A stretch of 64,000 nt of DNA from Caballeronia mineralivorans PML1(12) (GCF_001028175.1 NZ_AEJF01000136.1:1-64000), one strand, 5' to 3'; numbered from the stretch's first letter, positions 52,820 through 61,448 are shown. A program made the numbers and translations. Notes: a model not told the origin generated them from the letters alone.

Positions 52820-54022
52820 ATGCTCAATCATTCGCTGCTGTCCTTTCGATCTTCGCTGCGGTTTTCAGTTTACAGCCGGAAACGAAACATCACCTTTGCG
52901 GTGATTCTGTCGTTATGTGGCTGCGGAGGCAGTGGAAACACGGCCGCGCCAGCCTCCACTGTAAAGTCGATTTCATCGTTCATCGTGAGCTCAGACGAAC
53001 AAAATGTCATCCCCCCGGACTCACCCTTCGGAGCGGACAACCCGGATGAACATTTGTCGTTTCGGCGTCAGGCGGACGGAAGCTTTCGGCTTTGGGTCGC
53101 TGGCGGTGGTAGTGCAGGGACCTACGGATTGGCGAGTCCGGATTTGCTGTCCTTTACGTCGCTCGTGGCTTCCGGAGGCGTTCCGACAGGCGTCTTGCTA
53201 CCCTCCGGACCTCGAACCACCGCGTTCGATGCCGACTACGTCGGTGCGGGCAGCGTGTTCCCGTCTGCCAACGGGATCGATCTATTGATGATCTATCACG
53301 CCGAAAATCACCTCTTCAACGGTGTTCTCTCTTCGGGTAATCCGTTCTATGTCGCTATAGGGCTCGCGCGGTCTAGCGACGGAGGCGTGACGTGGACGCG
53401 GGAGGGGGAGATTATCGGGGCTCACGATCCCCAATTGCCGACGCAGGCCAGTGGCGGAGCAGGCGCGCTCACGCCTTCGGCCGTCGAGTCCGGAGGGTAC
53501 ATCTACGTTGTCTTTCGCGAAATCGATCCGCAGAGCAGGGTGACTGGCTTCGCGATCGCACGAGCACCGATCGCAAGCGACGGCATGCCGGGGAGTTGGC
53601 AAAAGTACAGCGGCGGCTCTTTTAGCACTGCAGGCCTGGGGGGCACATTCACGCCGTTGAACATTGTTCTCGATCCCACAGTCCCAGGCGATATGCGACA
53701 ACCCCAAGTCTCATTCAATACCTATCTCAATCAGTTTCTAATGGTCAGTATCGGAAATGGCGGAATTTACGCCCAGACATCTCTCGATCTGATTAGCTGG
53801 ACGCCGGGCGTTGTCATTCTGAAAGCTCCTGTTCCAGATTCAACCGTGACCTTCTCGACGAAGCCGCCATCGCCGTTCAACTGGTATCCGACTATTGTCA
53901 GCACTGATCAGCCGTCCGACCGGACTTCGGATCAGACGGGCTACCTCTACTACGCAAAGGGGACTGGCGTCGGCTCTCAACACCTCATGTACCGCCGCGT
54001 GTTCAACATCGTCGCAAATTGA
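52820..54022 (+). CDS. Beta-propeller lipoprotein, glycosidase-like
   Basis: 400 residues. Hydrophobic leader ending in a lipobox (LSLCGC), then a Gly/Ser-rich linker. The body repeats a five-bladed-propeller pattern: NPDEHLSFRRQADGSFRLWVAGG, IGLARSSDGGVTWTREGEI (an Asp-box motif), SGGYIYVVFREIDPQSRVTGFAIARAP, PGDMRQPQVSFNTYLNQFLMVS, SLDLISWTPGVVI. Such folds occur in GH32/GH43 enzymes and sialidases; catalytic acids are not assigned here. Likely on the cell surface, near the two secreted glycosidase genes. Confidence 0.8.
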   Translation: MLNHSLLSFRSSLRFSVYSRKRNITFAVILSLCGCGGSGNTAAPASTVKSISSFIVSSDEQNVIPPDSPFGADNPDEHLSFRRQADGSFRLWVAGGGSAGTYGLASPDLLSFTSLVASGGVPTGVLLPSGPRTTAFDADYVGAGSVFPSANGIDLLMIYHAENHLFNGVLSSGNPFYVAIGLARSSDGGVTWTREGEIIGAHDPQLPTQASGGAGALTPSAVESGGYIYVVFREIDPQSRVTGFAIARAPIASDGMPGSWQKYSGGSFSTAGLGGTFTPLNIVLDPTVPGDMRQPQVSFNTYLNQFLMVSIGNGGIYAQTSLDLISWTPGVVILKAPVPDSTVTFSTKPPSPFNWYPTIVSTDQPSDRTSDQTGYLYYAKGTGVGSQHLMYRRVFNIVAN

Positions 54023-54513
54023 ATGTGATGGCAAAGACACGGGGACCGTCACGATTTTAGTAAGCAGCGCAATCCAACGGATCCCCACGCGTAAATCTGC
54101 GTGCGACGCTCGGCTCACATCTTCTCGCGCCACGGAAGCTAGTGTTGCGTCGATCGGTTGTGTTGCGCAGCCACTTTTCAAATTGCATGGCCGCTTTGGG
54201 GCGACCTGTCTGTCTCGTGTGGGTCGACTTCAGTTGTTCGGCATCGGACCGGGTTCGGCCAGTTTCTTTCGACGATGGTGTATGAATCGTTGACACCCAT
54301 TAGCGGGCCAGGTGTCAAGTGAGCAAACAATACCCTCGACTGCCTGAGCAGCCGATTTCGATTCCAGTGACCGAATGCAGTAGCCGATCGCACCCGTTTC
54401 TTCGATTCATGGCTGCGACGGATCGCGCCAGACAATCGATGCAAGCGGTGCAGGAAACATGGTCCCGTAGAGCGGCGCGCAGAATTCGCGTCGCGGTGAC
54501 GCGGGCCGCGGTG
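54023..54513. other. Intergenic region, no gene seen
   Basis: About 490 bases between convergent genes. Several short frames occur on both strands, all Arg/Ser-rich and without family signs. A stretch near 54188-54230 beginning GGCCGCTTTGGG weakly recalls the dispersed repeats, but the match is too poor to annotate. Confidence 0.35.
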
Positions 54514-55653
54514 TCAAAGGCGGGCGCCGTCCGGACCCCGCGCTGAGGCGCGCAGCCACTGCCGTTTAACGAAGCGATCGAGCGGAGTCGCATAGCCTCG
54601 CGCGATCAGTGTGCTCACGGTAGCCGATAGCACCAGATAAACGCCGAGCAACAGCAGTTTCTCATTCCCGTGCGTCGCCGATGGCGGAAAGAGTGTGCGA
54701 AGCCCGCTGAGCACAACGAGATGAAACAAATAAAGCTCGTAGCTGAGTTTGCCGCTCCAGCGTAGCGGTGCCAGCAGGCGAGCGCTGTCGCGAGCACCAT
54801 TGGCGTGCGCGCCGATCAGCAGCACGGCCGTGCCGAGCGCGATGCCGGTCACCCCGAAGACATGGCTTTGCGCGATGGGCCACGCAAGATAGAGAACCGT
54901 CATTCCGGCGACCGCCAGCCATTGCGTGCCGCGCATCGCGAGTGCGCGCCACAGAGGCCGGTCGGCCAAAAGCGCCGTACAGCAGCCGATCGCGATTCCG
55001 TCGAAGCACGCGAAGTTCGCGTAGAGAAATCCACCTTCGTCGCCCGAATGCGTCGCACGATATACAGGGCCGATCGCGACGATGAACGCCCAGAACGCGA
55101 GCAGTCGCCCATCGCGGCGTAGTGCTACGCAAAGCAGCGGAAACGACAGGTAGAACACCTCTTCGACCGACAGCGACCACAGCACGCCGAGCGCGTAATT
55201 GACCCAGCCGTGTGTGCCAATCAGCACGTTCATCCAGAAAGTCAACGACGCCAAATTGACCAGCCAGAACGACACAGGCACGCCAAGCGGCGCATGATTA
55301 CGGAATATCGGCACGCTGGCCACCGCAAGCGCGTTGACGAGGACGAGCAGCAGGAGCAGGCACGGCATGATGCGCGCGATGCGCGACACATAGAACGTGC
55401 GCGCGTTGATTGCACTGAGACGGCCCCATCGACGCCGCGCGTTTGACGTGATCAGGTAGCCCGAGATGACGAAGAACATCGTGACGCCATAGTTGCCGTT
55501 TCGGACCACCGCATGCACGGCGTCCCAGCCGAATGTGCGCGCGACGGCCGTATCGCTCAGTGCGTAAGCGATGCTGAAGTGATGCAGCAGCACAAGCAGG
55601 ATAGATACGCCGCGCAGTGCATCGATCCGCAGATTGCGTGGGCCGGCGCTCAT
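54514..55653 (-). CDS. Acyltransferase 3 (OafA/YrhL family) membrane protein
   Basis: 379 residues, about ten membrane helices. Family marks: RIDALRGVSILLVLLHHFS with the key His, GNYGVTMFFVISGYLIT, FYVSRIARIMP, WSLSVEEVFYLSFPLL and SYELYLFHLVVL. These enzymes transfer acetyl or other acyl groups to cell-surface sugars such as O-antigen or exopolysaccharide. Its neighbours are polysaccharide-related secreted proteins, so a role in decorating a surface polymer is likely. No partner gene overlaps it. Confidence 0.92.
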   Translation of the reverse strand: MSAGPRNLRIDALRGVSILLVLLHHFSIAYALSDTAVARTFGWDAVHAVVRNGNYGVTMFFVISGYLITSNARRRWGRLSAINARTFYVSRIARIMPCLLLLLVLVNALAVASVPIFRNHAPLGVPVSFWLVNLASLTFWMNVLIGTHGWVNYALGVLWSLSVEEVFYLSFPLLCVALRRDGRLLAFWAFIVAIGPVYRATHSGDEGGFLYANFACFDGIAIGCCTALLADRPLWRALAMRGTQWLAVAGMTVLYLAWPIAQSHVFGVTGIALGTAVLLIGAHANGARDSARLLAPLRWSGKLSYELYLFHLVVLSGLRTLFPPSATHGNEKLLLLGVYLVLSATVSTLIARGYATPLDRFVKRQWLRASARGPDGARL

Positions 55654-55835
55654 GGCGTCTGTCCCGACGTCGCGTCTCGCGCGGGTAGCGCCTGCAGAAA
55701 CGCGTCGCGCAAGGAGATGGTTACCTCAGCAGATCCAACCGCATCGCCGGTTAGAGTGCGACCGCCAAGGGACGCTCGACGGGACTGTCTACATCGTCGA
55801 CAATTGATCTTCATTTCGCGGACGATATCGCACCC

Positions 55836-56222
55836 ATGTTGAGAATAAAAGTATTCGTCGCGGTTCTATGCACAGTTTTGTTCGCAGGCAGCGCAGCTTC
55901 GGAACAACCACAGAGGCCACCAGGACCGGTAATGATGGTCCATTTCGATTTCTACCCTAAGGACCGGGCGCGAATTGGCGTTCTGGAACATCGGCTAGAA
56001 AGCGCAATTAAGCGCGCGGGTGTCGGCGAACTTGGTGAAACGGAATATCACATCGATGGCAATGATGGCTATTTGTATATGTACGGCTCCGATCCCGATC
56101 GGATGTATGTGGCGGTGAGTCCAATCCTGAAATCGTCCAAACTGATGAACGGCGCCGAAGTCACGAAGCACTACGGATCCCGCACGGAAACGACCGTGAT
56201 ACACCAAGACGGCATCCGATAG
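55836..56222 (+). CDS. Small secreted protein of unknown function
   Basis: 128 residues. Signal peptide MLRIKVFVAVLCTVLFAG ending near SAASE. The mature domain (PVMMVHFDFYPKDRARIGVLEHRLESAIKRAG, GYLYMYGSDPDRMYVAVSPIL) has an alternating fold with a conserved-looking YMYG turn. No family recognised. It is followed by the IS110 element, so its natural downstream context may be lost. Confidence 0.65.
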   Translation: MLRIKVFVAVLCTVLFAGSAASEQPQRPPGPVMMVHFDFYPKDRARIGVLEHRLESAIKRAGVGELGETEYHIDGNDGYLYMYGSDPDRMYVAVSPILKSSKLMNGAEVTKHYGSRTETTVIHQDGIR

Positions 56223-56576
56223 CGACCCGATTTTCGAACTCGCACACATCGCCGGACGGGAATCACATTTCAAAATCTCGGATTGAGGCTTCTCCGCATC
56301 AATCGGTCACGATGGTCCGCTAACGAGCGTAGTAACCGCTGCACGGCAGGCGTTCCGAAGAAACGTAGCGGCGGTTTCGGGTTTGGTAAGGTGGCATGTC
56401 GCGCCACTGAAGACCGAAATTTTAATGGTGCTATGAACGCCCGATTTCGAGCGTGGTCCGGGGTCACGTCGGCGACATTGGTGAGTTCGTGCGAGCGAAC
56501 ATCCCGTTTGAGAGATTGAGCAGTGACGACGTACCCTCAGCGGCGCGGCATTCCTCTATTAATTATGGAGTGGAGA
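56223..56576. other. Non-coding left flank of IS110 transposase gene
   Basis: About 350 bases without a credible gene. In the IS110 group the non-coding left end encodes a structured bridge RNA, whereas in the IS1111 group this lies in the right end. Which group applies here is not settled by eye. The last 70 bases (from about 56508) are the likeliest part of the element itself. Confidence 0.35.
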
Positions 56577-57969
56577 ATGGCGCAGCGCACGCGAGTCAAG
56601 CTGGAAATAGCGAACCCGAATGCCGCGGGAATAGATGTCGGTTCCGCAAGTCATTTTGTGGCAGTACCGCCTGATCGGGACGACCAGCCCGTGCGGGAAT
56701 TCCGGAGTTTCACGGAGGACCTGGAGCGACTGGCGGATTGGCTGGTCGCGTGCGGCGTAGACACGGTGGCAATGGAATCGACAGGGGTGTACTGGATTGC
56801 CCTGTTCGAGTTGCTGGAATCAAGGGGCCTGAGGGTGTATCTGGTCAACGCCCGGCACGTCAAGAACGTCTCGGGCCGCAAGTCGGACGTGCTGGACTGC
56901 CAATGGTTGCAGCAGCTGATGAGTTACGGGCTGTTGTCAGGAGCGTTTCGTCCGAGGGACGAGATCTGTGCGTTGCGCGCGGTGATGCGACAGCGCGCAA
57001 TGCTGCTGTCCTACCAGGCGCGGCATGTGCAGCATATGCAAAAGGCTCTCACGCAAATGAACGTGCAGTTGACCAACGTCATTTCCGATGTTGCCGGGGA
57101 GACGGGGCAGAGGATTTTGCGCGCCATCGTTGCTGGCGAGCGCGATCCGCTGAAGCTGGCTGAGCTCAAGCACGCACGAATTCGGGCGAGCAAAGAGGAG
57201 ATCGCTAGGTCGCTGCGGGGCAACTGGCGGGAAGAACACCTGTTTGTCCTGGCTCAGTCGGTTGAACTGTTCGATGCCTATTCTCAAGCGCTCCAGCGCT
57301 GTGACGTGCAACTGGAAAGCATGCTAAGAACGCTGAGTCGAACCCAAGCCGAGCCTGGACCGTCAAAGCGACGTCGCATCAGCAAGGTCAAGAATGCCCC
57401 AAAGTTTGATGTGCGCACCTACCTGTTCCAAATCTGCGGCGTAGACCTGACTGCCATTGATGGCATCGACGTTAGTACGGCACTGAAGGTGATTGCCGAG
57501 GTCGGCCCCGATCTGTCCCGCTTCAAAAGCGCCAAGCACTTTGCCTCCTGGCTTGGCTTGTGCCCCGGAACCAAGATATCTGGAGGCAAGCTCCTTTCGG
57601 GCGCAACCAAAGGCAACGCCAATCGCGCCGCCCAGGCCCTCAAGCTCGCTGCCGTCGGACTTCGCCCCAGCCAGTCTGCCCTGGGCGCCTATTATCGACG
57701 TATGTGCGGGCGTCTAGACAAGGCCAAAGCCGTAACCGCCGTCGCACACAAACTTGCACGCCTGATCTACGCCATGCTCACCAAAGGCACGGCATACGTC
57801 GATCAGGGGCAGGCCTACTACGAGGAACGCTATCAGCAACGCGTGCTCTTTCACCTCAAGAAAAGGGCCGCTGCCATGGGGCTCGACCTCGTGCCCATAC
57901 AGCCACAAGGACAATCTGATTGAAAATAACTCGTCTTTTCAACTACTTGAAATTGTTTCTTGAGAGATC
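56508..57969 (+). mobile_element. IS110-family insertion sequence, boundaries tentative
   Basis: The transposase gene is flanked by a shared 9-base word, TTGAGAGAT, at 56508-56516 and 57961-57969. IS110 elements lack long terminal inverted repeats and recombine at a short shared core, so such a match is a candidate for the boundaries, though chance cannot be excluded. A GACCC/GGGTC stem with a 4-base loop lies just after, at 57977-57990. The true ends should be set against an empty site. Confidence 0.45.
56577..57923 (+). CDS. IS110 family transposase
   Basis: 448 residues. The N-terminal DEDD RuvC-like domain has GIDVGS with Asp20, AMESTGVYW with Glu near 67 and RKSDVLDCQW with two Asp near 104-107. 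The C-terminal Tnp_20 domain (about 300-390) starts IDGIDVSTALKVIAEVG and contains ASWLGLCPGTKISGGK with the expected catalytic Ser. At about 450 residues it is longer than classic IS110 enzymes (about 330), with an inserted charged linker (SKRRRISKVKNAPK) between the domains. GGAGTGGAGA precedes the ATG at 56577. It looks intact, so the element may be active. Confidence 0.93.
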   Translation: MAQRTRVKLEIANPNAAGIDVGSASHFVAVPPDRDDQPVREFRSFTEDLERLADWLVACGVDTVAMESTGVYWIALFELLESRGLRVYLVNARHVKNVSGRKSDVLDCQWLQQLMSYGLLSGAFRPRDEICALRAVMRQRAMLLSYQARHVQHMQKALTQMNVQLTNVISDVAGETGQRILRAIVAGERDPLKLAELKHARIRASKEEIARSLRGNWREEHLFVLAQSVELFDAYSQALQRCDVQLESMLRTLSRTQAEPGPSKRRRISKVKNAPKFDVRTYLFQICGVDLTAIDGIDVSTALKVIAEVGPDLSRFKSAKHFASWLGLCPGTKISGGKLLSGATKGNANRAAQALKLAAVGLRPSQSALGAYYRRMCGRLDKAKAVTAVAHKLARLIYAMLTKGTAYVDQGQAYYEERYQQRVLFHLKKRAAAMGLDLVPIQPQGQSD

Positions 57970-57997
57970 TTGGAAGACCCGACAGGGTCATGAAGGG

Positions 57998-58040
57998 CCG
58001 ATCACCGATAGGCAGCGGGCGGCCATGAGCGGTCCTTCGC
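57998..58040 (+). repeat. Dispersed intergenic repeat, copy R3
   Basis: 43 bases beginning GCCGAT, with AGGCAG, GGGCGGCCA, GAGCGGTC and ending TTCG. It is the closest partner of the copy at 47615-47657. It lies about 75 bases past the transposase stop, close to the tentative right end of the IS110 element, so it could have been either the target or a passenger. Confidence 0.55.
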
Positions 58041-58128
58041 AGTTGATTGGCGAACGTCTGCTGATGAGCAGCGAGTCGCCAGGCGAGCCAGCTTCTTTTT
58101 GAAGCGCTGTGAGCGGCGGTTTAGATTC

Positions 58129-58149
58129 CGTCGGTCATTTTGACCGACG
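58129..58149. other. Perfect 8-bp hairpin next to IS5 remnant
   Basis: CGTCGGTC (58129-58136) and GACCGACG (58142-58149) flank the loop ATTTT. A short T-containing stretch (CTTTTC) follows 3 bases later. It may be a terminator, a remnant of a transposon end, or a hairpin of the kind that REP- and IS110-type elements favour as target. Confidence 0.5.
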
Positions 58150-58174
58150 ACGCTTTTCGTTCGACCCGATTCAG

Positions 58175-58348
58175 AACGAAGGACTGGTAGTTGACATGCG
58201 CTCAATGCCGGCCAATCCGTACGACGGTCATACGCTGGCTGAAGCGTTGGCGCAGGCGGCGATCCCGAGGGACGCCATTTCGGAAGTCGCCATTGTCGAT
58301 CGTGGATACAAGGGTGCCGCAGTCGACGGTATGAAGATCTACCACCGC
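58175..58348 (+). pseudogene. IS5-family transposase fragment
   Basis: About 58 codons reading NEGLVVDMRSMPANPYDGHT, then LAEALAQA and VAIVDRGYKGAAVDG. This corresponds to the central DDE domain of IS5/IS1182-type transposases, containing the Asp of VDRGYKG. Both the N-terminal HTH part and the rest of the catalytic domain are missing, and the sequence after this point is unrelated. It is a dead remnant beside the IS110 element. Confidence 0.75.
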
Positions 58349-58496
58349 TGGCTTGCGGCTTCGATCTTCGGACTCGCCATCGGGGCTCCATCTTCGCAAT
58401 CCTGCACAGTTGACCGTTGGGTGGAAATAACGTGGGGCGGCTTCCGACAGCATCTCGCAATCAACGAGTTATAGCTATCATAGACGTCCCATTCGC

Positions 58497-59753
58497 TCAA
58501 TTAATAGTTATCGAGTTCGAAACGAAGTTCTGCATGAAAGGAACTCCGATACCCTTCAGATAATAAGTTCCTGAGGTAGGAACGGTGAAGGAGCCAACAC
58601 TTTTCGCCTCATCTTGAATGTAGTTATAGGTGGTGGAGTTGATTTTCTTCCAGAGCTCGAAGTGGTCGATGGTTTCCGGATGAGTAAGGCTTAGAGTTAC
58701 CGTGTGACCGGAGACAGAAGCCGCTGCGGCCGAGCAGGTCTTAATTCCCGTTTCGACCTCCGTACCTTCTTCGTAATCATTCCAAGTAATTAACTGGAGA
58801 TACGGTAACTGATGCGTAGAGCTGTAGTAGTTGTTTACTTGTGCAAATGTTGCTAACCAAGTTGCTCCACAGTTCTGTGGAATGTATTGCGGTTGGCCGT
58901 TATTCCACGCTGCAAGAGAGTTATCAAATCCTGCGAACGCCCCCCCGAAAGCAATCTTCGTCGGGTAGCTCTGCGCATTGGTGTAGAAGTAATCAGGTTC
59001 CGACATATCTGCTTGCGATTCCTGCGTGGGATACGGAGGAGGGTCTATCCACAAGAATGAACCGGCACTCTTGGTAATCGCAAATCCAGAAGGACTAGTT
59101 GCGTTATCTAGGTGGATCCATTTGATATTTGGGTAGTCATTCTGGACAGTCGTCCAGTTGATTCCGGATACAGCTGTCATCCCGAAATCAAATACAACTT
59201 GTTTACCTCCATCTGTTAGGTATTGCGAATTGGAAAAATAATGCGATTGCATGTATGCAAGACCCGCTAGCAGCGTCTGTTGATTATTGCATTGGTTGCA
59301 CGGCTCAGATAGCATTCCTGCATCAACCATGATTGCGAATTTGAGTGATGGTGCTCCAGAAAAGTAAGAAACTGTGGTGTCCCACCATGGAGTAGTATTA
59401 TCGGATGGACCGTACCAGTCTACGATTAGGCCATTGATTCCTCGACCTGCGACAGATGCCAGCATGTCCTGGATATAAGCTGGATCGTTCGAATTGTATC
59501 CGACATTGATACTACTGCCATTGTGCGTACCACTCCACCAAGGCATGTATTGCACATATACTTGTGTGGAGTTTCCAGAGTAAAGTAGCGAATGCACATC
59601 TAGTTCTGAGATATTGTTGGAGCCTGCGAGATCTCCATCAGATGCTCCAGTGAAATACGGTGCGGGAGTATTGGGTGCTAACAGATTATTAACTGTCTGG
59701 GCGTGAATCGGGAGAGATGCGAGTAGCGCTAGGGTTGATAAAAAGTTTTTCAT
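58497..59753 (-). CDS. Secreted GH99/GH71-like domain protein
   Basis: 418 residues with signal peptide MKNFLSTLALLASLPIHAQ. The body has YVQYMPWWSGTHNGSS, INGLIVDWYGPSDNTTPWWD, LKFAIMVDAGML, QVVFDFGM, PYLQLITWNDYEEGTEVETG; this is the TIM barrel of GH99-like and GH71 proteins that act on alpha-mannans, alpha-1,3-glucans or bacterial polysaccharides. A small beta-domain follows (SGHTVTLSLTHPETIDHFELWKK). The gene is clearly AT-richer than everything around it and uses many A/T-ending codons, a sign of recent transfer. It lies beside IS110 and IS5 pieces. Confidence 0.85.
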   Translation of the reverse strand: MKNFLSTLALLASLPIHAQTVNNLLAPNTPAPYFTGASDGDLAGSNNISELDVHSLLYSGNSTQVYVQYMPWWSGTHNGSSINVGYNSNDPAYIQDMLASVAGRGINGLIVDWYGPSDNTTPWWDTTVSYFSGAPSLKFAIMVDAGMLSEPCNQCNNQQTLLAGLAYMQSHYFSNSQYLTDGGKQVVFDFGMTAVSGINWTTVQNDYPNIKWIHLDNATSPSGFAITKSAGSFLWIDPPPYPTQESQADMSEPDYFYTNAQSYPTKIAFGGAFAGFDNSLAAWNNGQPQYIPQNCGATWLATFAQVNNYYSSTHQLPYLQLITWNDYEEGTEVETGIKTCSAAAASVSGHTVTLSLTHPETIDHFELWKKINSTTYNYIQDEAKSVGSFTVPTSGTYYLKGIGVPFMQNFVSNSITIN

Positions 59754-60425
59754 GACTTAACTCCTGGAAAGTTGAATTGAATTCTATAACTTCCGTACGC
59801 TCCCCCGGTTGGGCGGCTTCAATCATCGCCCCTTAGTTATCAATCATCTTGCGCGCATAAGTTCGCAATTCGAGTACACATCAATGTAGTCATTCCGCAT
59901 GGGACGGAATTGAGAAACCTGGAAATGCGCAGCTGCGCTTGATTCCGCATGCATAGAGATTATGTCCTTCGCAGACCTCTACATCATCGTCATTACGCAG
60001 CCGACTTAACTTGTATGTTCAGGATAGAGTTCTACGCGACTAATCCCTGAAATGCCATACTGCTTACAGATGTAGTCGTATTTAGCTTGAGAACGGCGCT
60101 CGGATGCACTGGGCTGGCATAAAGTCTGTGAGCGTCGGCGAGAGAGCGCTTGTAGATGCCATGGACCCGAAACCGTCATGCCCACGATGTGATTATTTGT
60201 CGCAAGCACGGGCAGGACCGATCATCTACCACCGGAGCGAAGTCCGTTTTGGTCTGCGTCTAGGAACGGCCGCTCTTGAAAGGGGTGGAGACGTCGGCAA
60301 AACTCGCCGAAGGGCTGGAACGGGTCGGACTGCGCCTCCTGCGTTCGGCAGAGTCCAGCCACGTACCGGGACGAATTCATCATCGGCCATATTGTCAAAG
60401 TAACGTTGCTGGAGTTCACGCCATC
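59754..60425. other. Intergenic region of about 670 bases, no supported gene
   Basis: Low-GC at the left end, high-GC at the right, so it may be the junction of a transferred segment. A leftward frame at 60006-60209 ends with AKYDYICKQYGISGISRVEL, which looks protein-like but has no family I can name. A rightward frame around 60276-60410 is in phase with the lipoprotein gene but shows no domain. No tRNA or attachment site was recognised. Confidence 0.35.
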
Positions 60426-60686
60426 ATGAAGCCCTTTTGCTTCGCAGCGGCCTTCGTCGTGCTCACCGCCGGCTGCTCCTCGACATGGTCGCCCGCGAAT
60501 AATCAGACCGCCCGGCCAAGTCCGGCCGACACTGATACCTACATTCTGCACACTACTAACGGTGCGATGTCCGGTGACTCCACGTCAACGCCACCGAGGC
60601 TCAGAGTCGGTGTTAGCTATCCCGATACGCAATTGATTCTGCCGTGGTTCCTCAATGACATCGTCAACTTGATTAACTATCGCTAG
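60426..60686 (+). CDS. Small lipoprotein of unknown function
   Basis: 86 residues. Signal peptide with lipobox VLTAGC, then a Pro/Thr/Ser-rich, probably disordered stretch, ending in YPDTQLILPWFLNDIVNLIN. The C-terminal hydrophobic segment could contact the membrane. No family recognised. A longer in-frame reading begins upstream, but the signal peptide argues for the ATG at 60426. GGAG lies a little far (13 bases) upstream. Confidence 0.55.
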   Translation: MKPFCFAAAFVVLTAGCSSTWSPANNQTARPSPADTDTYILHTTNGAMSGDSTSTPPRLRVGVSYPDTQLILPWFLNDIVNLINYR

Positions 60687-60899
60687 TCTGACCGCGACTT
60701 GCTGCGGTGTGACTGGAAGCGGCTCCTGACGATCATGTCTGGGGCTGGCAACGCGGATCGGAGAACGTGCCAGTGCGGCCAGCTACGGCCATCGGACATC
60801 GCCGGCCAGATCGTTGACAAACAGGTCCGTCGCTAGGCAAAGGTCAGGTTGACGGCGACCGAGAGGGGACACAGGGTGCGCGTCAAGCAAAGCTCAGGA

Positions 60900-61289
60900 T
60901 TAAAACCCAGGGGCTGGCCGCCAATGAATGGATGGCGGAAATGCTTTTCCGTCCAGGAAGGCTAGAAATATTTCCACTACCTGATCGGACATGAACCACT
61001 CATCCGACTGCATGGGAACGTTGCCCGCGCCGAACAATAGAATCGTGCCGTTTGGACGCACAGGACTGGGCTTGTCATGGAATGCCCTCCGCCGCCTTTC
61101 CCCGTCAATTTCGAATTGCTCAACCATGCAGGAGACGCCGCCACCTGCAACCTGCACATAATTTCCGGCGTCATCTGTCAAAGAGGCATAGGAGGACGGT
61201 CCATAACTTCGCAACGACTTAATTGCGCGGCTGATTTGAGCCTGCGTCGGCGCTGCGATGCCCGCTTTACCCTCAATGTTGAATTTCAT
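60900..61289 (-). CDS. Hypothetical protein, possibly immunity-type
   Basis: 129 residues. MKFNIEGKAGIAAPTQAQIS opens the chain, SLTDDAGNYVQVAGGGVSCMVEQFEIDGE and SDEWFMSDQVVEIFLAFLDGKAFPPSIHWR follow. This layout, a short alpha/beta protein with a conserved-looking WF...VVEIFLAFL, recalls small orphan proteins linked to polymorphic toxin systems, but no toxin gene is adjacent and the assignment is weak. An extended frame to 61478 is Arg/Cys-rich and unlikely. It is flanked by 213 and 457 bases of non-coding DNA. Confidence 0.6.
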   Translation of the reverse strand: MKFNIEGKAGIAAPTQAQISRAIKSLRSYGPSSYASLTDDAGNYVQVAGGGVSCMVEQFEIDGERRRRAFHDKPSPVRPNGTILLFGAGNVPMQSDEWFMSDQVVEIFLAFLDGKAFPPSIHWRPAPGF

Positions 61290-61356
61290 TGGCCGATTTA
61301 CTTCGATGCTAGTGGAGCACGGGTGGCATCGTACCAGCGCGTTAGCCGTATATGTT

Positions 61357-61448
61357 GAACGGCCGCTATCGGCAAATCCGAAGGGCCACTCCGGGTCGCG
61401 TGCCGCCGATCGCGGACAGGCAAGGGTCGGCCCGAAGCGGACGATCCG
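61357..61448 (+). repeat. Dispersed intergenic repeat, copy R4
   Basis: Its front part (61357-61432) aligns with 49716-49790, including GGGTCGCGTGCCG at identical spacing. Its rear part from GCCGAT at 61405 with GACAGGCA, GGGTCGGCC and AGCGG is a diverged form of the 43-base unit at 47615 and 57998. It lies in the gap 61290-61746, which has no gene. Confidence 0.5.

Noticed and set aside
54178-54593. Overlapping short leftward frames between the propeller and acyltransferase genes
   Set aside because: Arg/Ser/Cys-rich and mutually overlapping, with no coding signature.
59840-60000. Possible attachment site or tRNA end at the AT/GC composition junction
   Set aside because: No cloverleaf-like sequence or direct repeat pair could be found, and no integrase gene is present in the window.
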